NCBI GenBank assembly: GCA_030035585.1
Contig: CM057474.1
Span: 5,130,001-5,194,000 of the forward strand
Reading direction: 5' to 3'
DNA length: 64,000 bases
Origin: Dugong dugon
Taxonomy: Eukaryota; Chordata; Mammalia; Sirenia; Dugongidae
Part shown: piece by piece, positions 23,511 to 33,482 of the stretch
How positions within the stretch are numbered: position 1 is the stretch's first letter
Layout: each line of letters starts with the position of its first letter
Program-made: the position numbers and the translations under genes
The notes under the pieces: model-generated
Databases searched by the model: none
The model's input: only the letters and a program-made list of their open reading frames with translations
Told to the model about the DNA's origin: nothing

Positions 23511-24640
23511 AAGTTGTAAAAATGGCATGGAGGTGGTGTGTGACCTCCTCTAATTTCACAAAGCAGAAGGAGAATCAAGATCAACAGCCCAAGCTGATTC
23601 CTATGAGGTGGTGGTCAGACATGCCTCCTCTCTCTGCCATCTTTACCAATTTTGACATCAACCGACCCTCCCATGGCACTCTCTACTTTTCTGCTGGGTT
23701 GGATAATTCATTGCAATGGCCACACAGAACTCACAGACAATACTCAGGGTTATGGGGTTTATTAGGGAAGTAACAGTTACAACTGAGGCTCAGGAACGCT
23801 CAGGATACGATTCTTCCATCAGGAGAGCCTCTTCCCAGCCTTGCTCACAGGCACGCCTCTCCTTGGCTGTCGGCCAATGCCCTGCTCAGGCAAGTGGCCT
23901 TTGCCCTGCTCAGGCAAGTGTTACAGAGTTCTTTCAGCTCTGCCGATAAGTGTCCAGAGGCAACCTACTCTGCCAGTAAGCCTTGGCTTGAAGGTGATCA
24001 GCTCTAGCACTACAGGTCTGAAAACCTAGTTCCACCAAGTGCCTGAAGGCACCCCACTCTGCCAGCAAGCCTCCTGCCCAAAGGCACTCAGCTTTCTCAC
24101 TCTGTGGGCTGGGAAGCCCACTGCACCATCTCCTGCCAGTCTCTCTTGCTGCCGTTTCTGTGCTGCTGCTTCTGGCTGTCTTTAGTGTTACAGCTCTCTC
24201 TCTCTCTCGGTCTCTGGGTTCCTGGAGCTTCTTGGTGCAGGGATCCCGGGTCCAAAGCACATGCTTCACTCCTGGCCTTTTTCCTTGGTGGTGGTGAGAT
24301 TCTCTCTGCTCTGGAATTGGCTCTCTTTTAAGCCTGTTCTTGTTAGATGCCGTCAAGTCGGTTCCAACTCATAGCAAACCTATAGGACAGAGTAGAACTG
24401 CTCCACAGAGTTTCCAAGGAGCAGTTGGTGGATTTGAACTGCTGACTTTTTTGGTTAGCCACCGAACTCTTAACCACTGTGCTACCGGGGCTCCCTTTTA
24501 AGCCGAGCAGGATGGAAAAACTGACTAATCTTCCTGGTTGGCCACAATTACCTTATTTGCACAGTCTCACCCAATTACATGGGTGGGAGTTATAAGACTG
24601 TGGCAAGAAAGGCCACACAAAATCGATCTATCACACCGCA
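23511..24640 (-). mobile_element. ERV LTR, same family as the one at 1735
   Basis: Antisense LTR whose 5' end is at 24640 (TGCGGTGTGATAG on the minus strand). The polyadenylation region is near 23755 (plus strand 'atggggtttattagg'), followed in LTR sense by 'gtgagttctgtgtggccatt'. It contains short repeats such as 'gccctgctcaggcaagtg' twice (23878 and 23905). It is split by a SINE at 24338-24496. The low-coordinate boundary is approximate. Confidence 0.65.
24338..24496 (-). mobile_element. AfroSINE (short form) nested in LTR
   Basis: Antisense SINE from 'tgttagatgccgtcaagtcg' to 'gtgctaccggggctccc'. The LTR words 'cttttaagcc' (24327) and 'cttttaagcc' (24495) flank it, a clear target-site duplication, so the SINE inserted after the LTR. 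Confidence 0.9.
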
Positions 24641-24836
24641 AAAAATTTTGTCCTTAAATTCCACTTTATCTTATATTAATCTGTCTACCTTTGCTTATCT
24701 TGTTTTGCTTGCATTTACTTGTTATGTTTTACACGTCTTTATGTACAACCTTTTTTTTTTTTCATTTTTGGTGCGTTTCTTGCAATATCTGAAAATATCT
24801 TTGTTTTGCTTTGTAAACAAACATTGTATTGGCCAA
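24641..24836. other. AT-rich DNA, possibly L1 remains
   Basis: T-rich sequence resembling antisense L1 but without a block I can match securely. Confidence 0.35.
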
Positions 24837-25230
24837 CATCTTAGTTATCTAGTGCTGCTACAACAGAAATACCACAAGTGGGTGGTTTTAACGAACATTA
24901 ATTTATTTTCTCACAGTTTAGGATGCTGGAAGTTTGAATCCTGAGCACCAGCTCTCTGTCCGCTCTGGAGGAGAATCCTGGTCTCAGCTTCTCTGATATA
25001 CTTGGTGATCATCAGGTGGCATGTATTTGTCCTCCATTAGTGCTTACTTGTCTCTGTGCCTAAATGCTCTTTTTATATCTCAAAAGTGATTGGTTTCAGA
25101 CACACCTTACATGATGTGGATTCATTAACGTAACAATGAAAACCCTATTCCCAAATGGGATTACATCCACCGGTATAGGGGTTAGGATTTATAACAGATA
25201 TTTTTTGGGGACACAGTGTAATCCTTAACA
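24837..25230 (-). mobile_element. MaLR-like solo LTR
   Basis: Antisense, about 394 bp. The plus strand starts near 'atcttagttatctagtgctg' and ends 'cacagtgtaatccttaaca'. Flanks GCCAA (24832-24836) and GCCAG (25231-25235) look like a 5-bp target duplication with one mismatch. Typical-form copy, like 6598. Confidence 0.75.
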
Positions 25231-26469
25231 GCCAGCTATAGGATTCTTGGATAGTAGTTCTTTTCTCTTTATAGATGGTAAGTATGTTTCTCTGTCTTCA
25301 TATATCAAGTGTTGCAAATGATGAATTTTATGCTAGAGTGTGCATACTTTTACATTTTATTTGGGACTGGTCGTATAGATTTCTCTTTACTAGTGAAGAC
25401 CTTCCTCTCACAAGAAAATATTTAAATGTGGATCCTTTTCTCTCCTTAGACTTGTCTTGCACAGAATTCAAGTCTTTCTTCAATTCAGTGAAATGTTCTT
25501 TTATTTTTTAAATTGCTTGTCATCTCTTTCATGTTATCTTCTATAAGCTGTATTGTTTAAACAACCCTCTAAGCTTTTTACTCATTAATTTTTTTTAAAC
25601 TACATGTGATAAGACAGTTTCTCCGTTTAGTTTAATCTTTTTTTCAAACTACATGTGATAGGACAATTAATTTTTTTTTTTAACTACATATGATAAGACA
25701 TTTTCTCCGTTTAGTTTTCCAGGGCACAAAATTGTTTCTATTTTCTTTATTTTTTTTGCCCGCGTGCTTTTCCCTCTTCTAATTCTTCTATTATAGTTTG
25801 ATATTGAGATATTAGATTTTATTTTAGTTTTAGGTTTGAGAATCCCATTGTTCTCTGATCACACATCCTTTAGAACTCTCGTTGCAGTTTTCATTAGCAT
25901 TCTCTTGTGTTTCTTCCATTAACTTTGTCCCGGTGGGGCGTCTGTGTAGTTTGGTATACCTGAGCTACCTCCTTTTGCCTTCATCTGGCCTTTTTTCCTT
26001 ACTGATTTCAGTGGGTCTGGGATTGTCCTGCTCCTGGCTAGGTAGAATGGAATTGGATTAGCAGGTGGTGAAAAGTAAGATGGATGTTTATTTTCCAGTT
26101 GACCAGCCAACCTCGGAAGGACAGACAGCCTAGAAACTCCATACTGAGGAAGAGACAAGGACACTATTTTGTTACTGGGCTTCTGCAGCTGTGAGGGGTG
26201 AGGAACTATCAGATTGTTACCATCTCTTTCAATCATCATTGAAGTAGTCCAAGAAGGCCATTCTCTTTCTGCACGGCAGCCCCTGCAGGATCAGCTGACC
26301 TTTCTGAGATCTGCATTTGAGAGAACGCCTCTCCTTTTGCTGAGAGGAGGCTTGCTCAGCTCGCTGGGCTGCCTCAGGCGGCCACAGGATTTATAGTTTT
26401 TACCTGGGATGGCAGCATGGAGGCAAGCAGATGGTCCTCAGTCCCTCTGCCGGGTGTCATACAGGCAAT
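25231..26469. other. AT-rich DNA then unclassified GC-richer block
   Basis: 25231-25980 is T-rich and may be L1-derived. It includes a local triplication at 25593-25717. From about 25980 to 26460 the sequence is GC-richer with no repeat or domain I recognise. The 106-codon minus frame there (25919-26239) is probably chance. Confidence 0.4.
25593..25717. repeat. Triplicated T-run plus 'aactacatgtgataag' unit
   Basis: Three units begin with a T-run followed by 'aaactacatgtgataagaca', 'caaactacatgtgatagga' and 'taactacatatgataagac'. Two of them continue into 'tttctccgtttagttt'. Spacing is about 45 bp. Confidence 0.8.
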
Positions 26470-26479
26470 GATATCTGTG

Positions 26480-26795
26480 TCTGCACTTTTTAAAAATAGA
26501 CTTTATGTTTTAGTGCAGTTTTAGGTTTACAGAAAAACTGTGCAGAAAATACAGAGTTCTCGTATATTCAACTCCACCCTGCACGCTGTTTGTCCTCTTA
26601 ACATCTTGCATTCCTGTGGTACGTTTACTACAATTGGTGAACCAGTATTGATACATTATTTCTACCTAAAGTCCAGAGATTACATTAGGATTCACTCTTT
26701 GTGTTGTGCGGTTCTGTGAGTTTTGACAAAGGCATAAAGTCTTGTGTCTGTCATCACGGTATCACACAGAATAGTTTCACTACCCTGCACTTAAA
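26480..26795 (-). mobile_element. L1M 3'-UTR fragment
   Basis: Antisense L1M-type 3' sequence: 'agactttatgttttagtgca', 'ggtttacagaaaaactgtgc', 'ggtgaaccagtattgataca', 'acattaggattcactctttg'. Followed by an A-tract at about 26793. Confidence 0.65.
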
Positions 26796-27562
26796 AAAAA
26801 AAAAAATCAAGTTCTTAGATAAGTTTATGGCCTTTCCAAAGTCCCAAGGTAAGCCCTACTAATTTTTTAGGTTGAATTTTCTCAACTGGGAGAGCAAGGG
26901 ACAAAACTCATGATTGGGCTGCCATTTTCTCATTCCTCCAAGAAGAGAAGGGGAGTCTGGGGTCCCTAGAAGATAAGTGAGCTGCCCAGGATCACAAGAC
27001 TGGTAGGGGCTATTAAGAATTTAAAAATACACTAAATGAATGAAGAAATATCATAGACATAGAAAATACTCACTGTTGATTGAAAATTTACCATAGTAGA
27101 ATTCTCTAAGTATCACTGGAAAACTGGAGCTTAAGCTGCACAAACAGCTAATTTCATGTTTCATATTTGGTAAACTTTTGAACATTAAAAGGACTACCCA
27201 TGGTGTAAATCCTCTGGGCCCACACATAATGATATCAGCTTAATAAAACACCTTTTCCTAATGAAGAATGAAGCACATCAAGCTGACTTGAACCACTGCT
27301 TAGGTGAGTAGGAGTTATAAGCTTAAGCAGTAAGAATTAAACATATTAGTGACAATTAGTATGTGCAGCTTACTCATCATATTCAATTAGCACCTTGATG
27401 TATTTGGATCATAGTAAGTGAGAGGATGATCTTTTAGAATAATTAAGAAGCGAAGTGGGAGAAAAATTCATCTGGGATTATCATGAGAAGAGCACTGTTA
27501 ATTTGTTGAAGTAATACTTAAATAACTTGTAAATATTTAGTTGATTTTTCCAGTATCCTCTA
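26796..27562. other. No recognisable feature
   Basis: AT-rich DNA with no gene or repeat I can name. Confidence 0.45.
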
Positions 27563-27765
27563 AGTCAGCACTGTCCAATAAAACTTTTTGCAGTGATGGA
27601 AATGTTATGATGTCCAATATGGTGGCCACTAGTCACATGTGGCTAATGAGTGCTTTAAGTGCAGCTAGCCTTAGTATTTACCTAGTTTAAATTAATTAAA
27701 ATTTTAAATAGGCACATGTTCAAATCTTTGGAGCTGCCAAGTTAAGTTACTTCTCAAATGTGGAG
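27563..27765. mobile_element. hAT-like MITE fragment
   Basis: Carries 'cactgtccaataaaact' at one side, 'gccactagtcacatgtggct' in the centre and A/T-rich remains, as in old non-autonomous hAT elements with CACTGTCCAATA-type ends. The right end is unclear. Confidence 0.55.
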
Positions 27766-27837
27766 AGGAAGATGATTTTTCTTGGATAATATTTTACACT
27801 TGTGCAATGTTTTGAAATTCATAAATCTTTTTAAACG

Positions 27838-27932
27838 ACTTTTATTTAAGTATTATTTTCATTTTGCAGTTGATGTAGATGAAGGATCTGAAAGCTAGAT
27901 AATGTGTCCAACATCACCCAATTACTAAGTAT
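27838..27932 (+). repeat. MIR fragment
   Basis: Short MIR-like run: 'attattttcattttgcagtt', 'gatgaaggatctgaaagct', 'gtccaacatcacccaatta'. Confidence 0.5.
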
Positions 27933-27939
27933 ATTTTTA

Positions 27940-29060
27940 TTTTCTGGTTTTAGTATTAATTTCTAGTTTATTATATTATGCTCAGAGAATGTTGTCTGGG
28001 CTATTTCAACATTTTTGAATTAATTATGGTTTTTATTGAGGCCTAATACATGGTATTTTTATGATCGTTCCACGTGAAAACAAACTGTAGTTTTTATTTA
28101 TTTCAGGGAATAGAGTTTAAGCTATGTTAATTAGTTCTACTTTATCATGTCATTAAGGTCTTCTATATCATCGCTTATTTTTTTCCCTTTTGATCAGTCA
28201 AGGACTAAGAGAGGAGAATACAATTCTCTTAGTACTTTTGTTTGTTTTTTTAAATAACTTCTGTAGTTTTTGCTTTGTGAAGACAAATTTCACCTCATTT
28301 AGTGATTTATAACTTGAATTCAACCTGGTCTGATGTTAGGGTTGCAACCTGTATCTTCCTTTTTTACCTCAATTCTCCTAGCTCTTCCTCCTTCCCTCCT
28401 TCTCTCTTTTCTCCCCCCTCCCTCCCTTCCTTCTGTTTCTACATTTGCCTTGTATATAGTTGTTCATTCTTTTATATTCTTTTAAGAGATTGATTTACCC
28501 CATTTGGATTTATCAATATGACAGATATATTTGAATCTAGTTCTTCAAAATTAATTATACTTTATGTTTTTTACTACTTTCAAAAATCATATATAGCCAT
28601 ATTGTTTGCTTTACTTTTTGTGTGTAATTATTGTGATATTTAGGAAGATTTGCATTTTTATTCTAATGGCTGACTTTAAAAGTATTATGTCATATACTTT
28701 CCTAAATTCCTCAATACTTTAGACATTATTTTTTATTTCTCTACTAAGAACGAACATAATAATCAGCGTATTTTCCTTCTTCTCTTTTTTCCACCAGTCC
28801 ATATTAGACAATTTTTTTTATTATTAGTACTTTCCTTTACAAAGATACAAATTTAGGCTTTTGTTACTTGAAGTCTTTAGTGACATCTTTTGAAGTCCTA
28901 TTACAGATGAAGGAAGCACTGTACTTATTTTACCTCTCACCTTCTTTCCTCTTCTGCTCTTACTTTGTTACATAATTTCTAGATATCAGTGCGTATAATG
29001 TGCGATACATTTCATTGAATCTCAGATGTCACCTATTGTGAGATGCAACATATTTTTGTA
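27940..29060 (-). mobile_element. L1M ORF2 remains, antisense
   Basis: Blocks in reverse ORF2 order: 'attatgctcagagaatgttg', 'gaggcctaatacatggta', 'ttttatgatcgttccacgtg', 'gatcagtcaaggactaagag' and 'cctggtctgatgttagggtt'. A CT-rich stretch (28378-28440) lies inside. Many stops, no functional reading frame. Confidence 0.7.
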
Positions 29061-29970
29061 TAACATTTTCTATAGTTTTAAGAACTGTTAAATAATTATG
29101 GAAATTGAGAAAGAGGATTGAGGTGTTGAATTAAACACTTTGTCATCAAGTGTTTGAGACGGAATTGCAGTTTTGAGACATGATATTTAAGAACCAGGAA
29201 GTAAAACTGGCTTCTAATCGTCTTTAAACAGGCAAGTTTTTCCTTGTACGTACTGAAAGATGGAACCCAACTACTTGCATAATGAAAACCTAATGGGATT
29301 TTAAAAACGGTTTTTTAATTTTCAATAAATTTGATTTTTTAAAAATATACAGAACGTCTTTAGTACCTTAATTTGTGTTTTGTGCTCTGACGGTAGTTTT
29401 CTGGGTCTGAGCATTGACTGAAAGGAAACTCAATACCAATTCTTATATAAAAACTATATAAAGAGAATTAAATAAATGATTGAAATACAAAAAACCATAA
29501 AATTTCCAGTGTTTATAAGTGATTGATTGGATAACTGATTTTTCATCATTCATTGTCCTTTGTATTTTGCTAGTAGAAAAAGCTTCTTGACTGGAAAATT
29601 ACACAGAAAGCGAGGTAAAGGTCTACAGTTAGAGCGAGAAAGACTAGCACTGTCATAAACAATGATGATAACTTTATACTTCAGTCCATCATAATAACCT
29701 CAAGGATCTATTTCTTCTCTTGGTATTTACATTCTGTAACCAAGAGAATGATTCATTCATTATTCTTGAGCAAATAATGAAAACAGACGAAAGAAAGAAA
29801 GAGAAGAAATTACGGAAAAATCAGACAGGTTATCATAGTTTGCAGTATACTTTAAGGTTAGTAGTATCATAAGTCAATAGTTAGAATTTTAAACATATTT
29901 ATGACAAGGTTCTTCAATTGTTTGAACTGATATATGAATATTTATAAGACAGTGACTTTTAATTAATCCA
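29061..29970. other. No recognisable feature
   Basis: AT-rich DNA. Nothing assigned. Confidence 0.5.
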
Positions 29971-30095
29971 GTTTAAAACCAAACCAAACCCATTGCTGTC
30001 GAGTGGATTCCACACTCATAACCACCCTATAGAACAGAGTAGAACTGGCCCGTAGGGTTTCCAAGTAGCAGCTGGTGGATTTGAAATGCTGACCA
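29971..30095 (-). mobile_element. AfroSINE, head missing
   Basis: Antisense tail and body ('accaaaccaaacccattgct' to 'gatttgaaatgctgacc'). It stops before the tRNA-like head, at about 125 bp. Confidence 0.8.
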
Positions 30096-30147
30096 ATTCA
30101 GATAAGTATTAAATTCATTGGACAATATCATGAGACTGTATCAGGGA

Positions 30148-30318
30148 AGGAGCCCTGATGGCGCAGTGGTTAAGAGCTTGACTGCTAATGAGAAGATTGG
30201 CGGTTGGAATCTGCCAGCTGCTCCTTGGAAACCATATAGGGCAGTTTTACTCTGTCCTGTAGGGTTGCTATGAGCTGGAATCAACTGGATGGCAACAGGT
30301 TTGGGTTTTGGTATCAGA
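30148..30318 (+). mobile_element. AfroSINE (short form)
   Basis: Full-length sense copy from 'aggagccctgatggcgcagt' to 'caacaggtttgggttttgg'. It lies 50 bp from the antisense fragment, giving an inverted pair. Confidence 0.85.
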
Positions 30319-30593
30319 GAAGTATAAAAAAATTAAGACAATACATTTACAAATAAAAGTATGGGTAATTATAGTAAGAGACTCGTGATCTCAGCTCATT
30401 GCATATTGATCCCAGCATTCTCAAGGTATTATTTACCTTTGGATCAGTCTTCCATTGGACAAAACCACCCTAGGACACATTCTTCATAAGACAATTAATG
30501 AAAGATGAAGGTGTGCTAAATCTTACTTGATAAACTAAGTTGGAATTTATGTTTTTAAAATAATACATGCAGGAAGAGTCTGCATATAGTGAT

Positions 30594-31102
30594 CGTTAAG
30601 GCTGTGTGCCAACTTGGCTGGGCCATGATTCTAAGTGGTTTGGCAGTTATGATGTAGTCTGGCAGTTGGATAATTATGTGATCACCTCCATGATGAAATT
30701 TGATATAATGTGATCACCAGCATGATGGGATCTGCTGTGAGCAGTCAATCAGTTGAAAGGGACTTTCTGGCAAAACTTGTGGGCTTTTGCTCGCTCTGGC
30801 CCCTGTTCATTTGACTTCCAGTTCTTGGGCCTTGGAGCAGCTATCCTGCTGTCTTATTGCCAACCTTGGGATTTCTTGGTCTTCACAGCCTGTGAGCCAG
30901 AGCCCTGCTGTCTGACCTGCCGATCTTGGGTTCGCCAGCCCCTGTGGCTATGTGAATCAGGAGAAGCCTCCAACCTGACCCATGGACTTAGTATGTTTTA
31001 GCCTCTACAGCTGCCTGAGCCGTTTTCTTAATATAATTCTCTCTCTATATTTATTTATATGCTTTACTGGTTTTGCTTCTCTAGAGAACCTATCCTAAGA
31101 CA
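30594..31102 (+). mobile_element. ERVL (MLT2-like) solo LTR
   Basis: About 509 bp, from 'gttaaggctgtgtgccaact' to 'gaacctatcctaagaca'. It includes 'aacttggctgggccatgatt', 'caatcagttgaaagggact', 'agctgcctgagccgttttct' and a TATA-rich block, the usual order for MLT2-like LTRs. The 82-codon frame inside is chance. Confidence 0.7.
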
Positions 31103-31154
31103 TATGTTAATCTTTTTGAGCTCAATGGTTAAGTTTATTTTTTTCCAAGCCCCA

Positions 31155-31585
31155 AATCAAGTTTGGCTCCACTCTGGTCCTTCACAATGGGCTCCCCAAG
31201 GGCAGGATCATGTCTGTCCTTCTGATTATTGTTTGAATTGTATGTCACACCACCGTGGCTGGCACACACAAGGAATATTTGTGAAAGAAATGAGCAGTTT
31301 AGACCTTCATTTAAATGTCACATCCTCAGAGCCACTTCCCTGACTTTCAATCTAAATTAGACCCCTGTTATCTCAGAGCGCCGTTCTTTCCCTTTATACC
31401 ACTCTCTCATTTTCTATGTTTGTGTGCTTGCCCAGCGCCTAGATCTCTAAGTGACTATCAGCACCGTGAAGACAGGGACTTCTTTTGTTTTGTTCAGCAC
31501 TGTATCCCTAGTACCTAGCCTGGAGTATAGAAAGTCCTGGTAAATGTTTACTGAGTGAATGGAATGAATCAATGAAAGCAAACGT
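31155..31585 (+). mobile_element. L2 3' ends
   Basis: Two L2-type 3' segments in sense. The first (31170-31290) has 'caagggcaggatcatgtctg' and 'ggctggcacacacaaggaat'. The second (31300-31585) has 'agccacttccctgac', 'gaagacagggacttc' and 'ttactgagtgaatggaatga'. The repeated end suggests two insertions or a rearrangement. Confidence 0.75.
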
Positions 31586-31668
31586 ATAGATGGATGGACT
31601 TACAAACTGGGAAATATCACATATGGGGAATGTAGTATAAGTCACTATATATAAATGTTATATACAAA

Positions 31669-31877
31669 ACCCAAAGCCCAAACCCACTGCTGTTGATTCC
31701 AACTGATAGTGGCACTATAGGACGGAGTAGAACTGCCCCATAGGGTTCCCAAGACTGTAAATCTTTACAGAAGCAGACTGCCACATCTTTCCTCTGCAGA
31801 GCAGCTGGTGGGTTTGAACCACCGATGTTTTGATTAGCAGCCAAGTGCTTTAACCACTGTGCCACCAGCACTTCTTC
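31669..31877 (-). mobile_element. AfroSINE (long form)
   Basis: Antisense copy with the extra 'gtaaatctttacagaagcag' block between body and head. It runs from 'aaaacccaaagcccaaaccc' to 'gtgccaccagcacttctt'. Confidence 0.85.
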
Positions 31878-31904
31878 AATGTCATATACTGTACGTATAT
31901 GTGC

Positions 31905-31937
31905 ATCTATCTATCTATCTATGTATATATATATATA
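31905..31937. repeat. (CTAT)n/(TA)n microsatellite
   Basis: Four-base repeats followed by TA repeats, touching the 3' tail of the next antisense SINE. Confidence 0.9.
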
Positions 31938-32103
31938 AAACCAAAAACCAAACACGTTGCCATCGAGTCGATTCCTACTCATAGCGACCCTATAGGACAG
32001 AGAACTGCCTCACAGAGTTTCCAAGGAGTACCTGGTGGATTCAAACTGCTGACCTTTTGGTTAGCAGCCATAGCTCTTAACCACTGCGCCACCAGGGTTT
32101 CCT
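31938..32103 (-). mobile_element. AfroSINE (short form)
   Basis: Antisense full copy from 'ccaaaaaccaaacacgttgc' to 'tgcgccaccagggtttc'. About 4 bp of the 'gacagagtagaact' body word are missing ('gacagagaactgcc'). Confidence 0.85.
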
Positions 32104-32242
32104 ATAGATATAACTACAATTTCTCATCCTTTTTTACTTATCAGTGTAATATCTTTATTTTTTATGCTTCCCTGATACATTTTCATGATATCATCCAATG
32201 AATTCAACACTTACCTAAATTGGATTAGTTAGAAGTTGCTGT

Positions 32243-32244
32243 AT

Positions 32245-32275
<31 letters not shown>

Positions 32276-32283
32276 TTATGTAT
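32243..32283. repeat. (TG)n microsatellite
   Basis: About 40 bp of TG/TTTG repeats adjoining the 3' tail of the antisense SINE at 32284. Confidence 0.9.
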
Positions 32284-32476
32284 GTCAAGTTGATTCTGAG
32301 ATGCTGGCTCATGGAGACCCCATGTGTGCAGAGTAGAGCTGTACTCCATAGGATTTTCAAGGCTCTGACCTTTTGGAAGTGGATTGCCAGGCCTGTCTTT
32401 GGGGTGCATCTGGGTGGATTTGAACTGCCAACTTTTTGGCTAGTTGCCTAGCAGTTAACTGTTTGTGCCACCCAGT
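32284..32476 (-). mobile_element. AfroSINE (third subfamily), antisense
   Basis: Runs from 'gtcaagttgattctgagatg' through 'ggaagtggattgccaggcct' to 'gtttgtgccacccagtga'. Same subfamily as 33285 and 45563. Confidence 0.8.
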
Positions 32477-32734
32477 GATATATATATAATAGTTAAGCCT
32501 ACAACAGAGAAGAGATAATAAATTCATTACTGTTGCTTTATTTGTTTTATTGATCTTAATCAGTGGTTTGTTATACTGATAATATCATTGAAAGATAATA
32601 AAATTTAATCTGCATCGTGTACTAGATATATAGATGGAGAATTTAAAAATAACGACAAAGACAGCGTTAGTGTGGAAGGAGTAATGGATGAGTAATCAGA
32701 AGACTTGACTTTTCTCTTGCATCTATTTATCCGT

Positions 32735-33128
32735 ACACTAGTCGGTTCGGTTCTGACTCAGAGCGACCTTGTGCACAGCAGAACAAAACACTGCCCGGTC
32801 CTGCGCCATCCTCACCAACGTTGCTATGCTGGAGCCCATTGTTGCAGCCCCTGTGTCTTCCTTTTTTGCTGAGCCTCTACTTTACCGAGCATGATGTCCT
32901 TCTCCAGGCACCGGTCCCTCCTGATAACATGTCCAAAGTACATGAGACGAAGTCTCATCATTCTAAGGAGCATTCTGGCTGTACGTCTTCCAAGACAGAT
33001 CTGTTCATTCTTCTGGCAGTCCGTGGTATATTCAATATTCTCGCCTCCACCGTAACTCAAAGGCATCAATTCTTCTCTGGTCTTCCTTATCCATTGTCCA
33101 GCTTTTGCGTGCACAACTCATATTAAGC
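32735..33128 (-). mobile_element. RTE 3' end, antisense
   Basis: 5'-truncated RTE. It covers the 3' UTR ('gcagaacaaaacactgcccg', 'tgcgccatcctcac') and the C-terminal coding block, whose minus-strand frame (32824-33114) shows the YFGHVIRRD and EKDIMLG words. The RT is absent. Confidence 0.85.
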
Positions 33129-33149
33129 AAACAAACAAGAAAAAAAACC

Positions 33150-33205
33150 CCACCAAACCTGTTGCCGTGGAGTTGATTCTGACTCATAGCAACCCTACAA
33201 CTCAT
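33150..33205 (-). mobile_element. AfroSINE tail fragment
   Basis: Antisense SINE tail 'ccaaacctgttgccgtggag', right beside the truncated 5' side of the RTE copy and preceded by an A-rich run. Confidence 0.7.
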
Positions 33206-33284
33206 ATTAGGCCATGCTAATTACCATACTAATGCATCCACAAATTGTTATTTATATTTTCTAAGTCAGTTAATTTATTAAAAC

Positions 33285-33482
33285 AAGTAGCTGTTGTGTC
33301 TATTCTGACTCATGGGGGCTCCATGTATGTCAGACTAGAACTGTACTCCTCAGGGTCTTCAGTGGCTTTTTGGAAGTGGATCCCCATGCGTTTCTTCTGA
33401 GGCAACTCTGAGTGAACCCGAACCCCCAACCTTTAGGTTAGCAGCCAAGCACTTACCTGTTTGCATTACCCAGGGACTCCAG
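33285..33482 (-). mobile_element. AfroSINE (third subfamily), antisense
   Basis: From 'gctgttgtgtctattctgac' to 'gcattacccagggactcc', with the 'ttttggaagtggatcc' central block. Confidence 0.8.
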
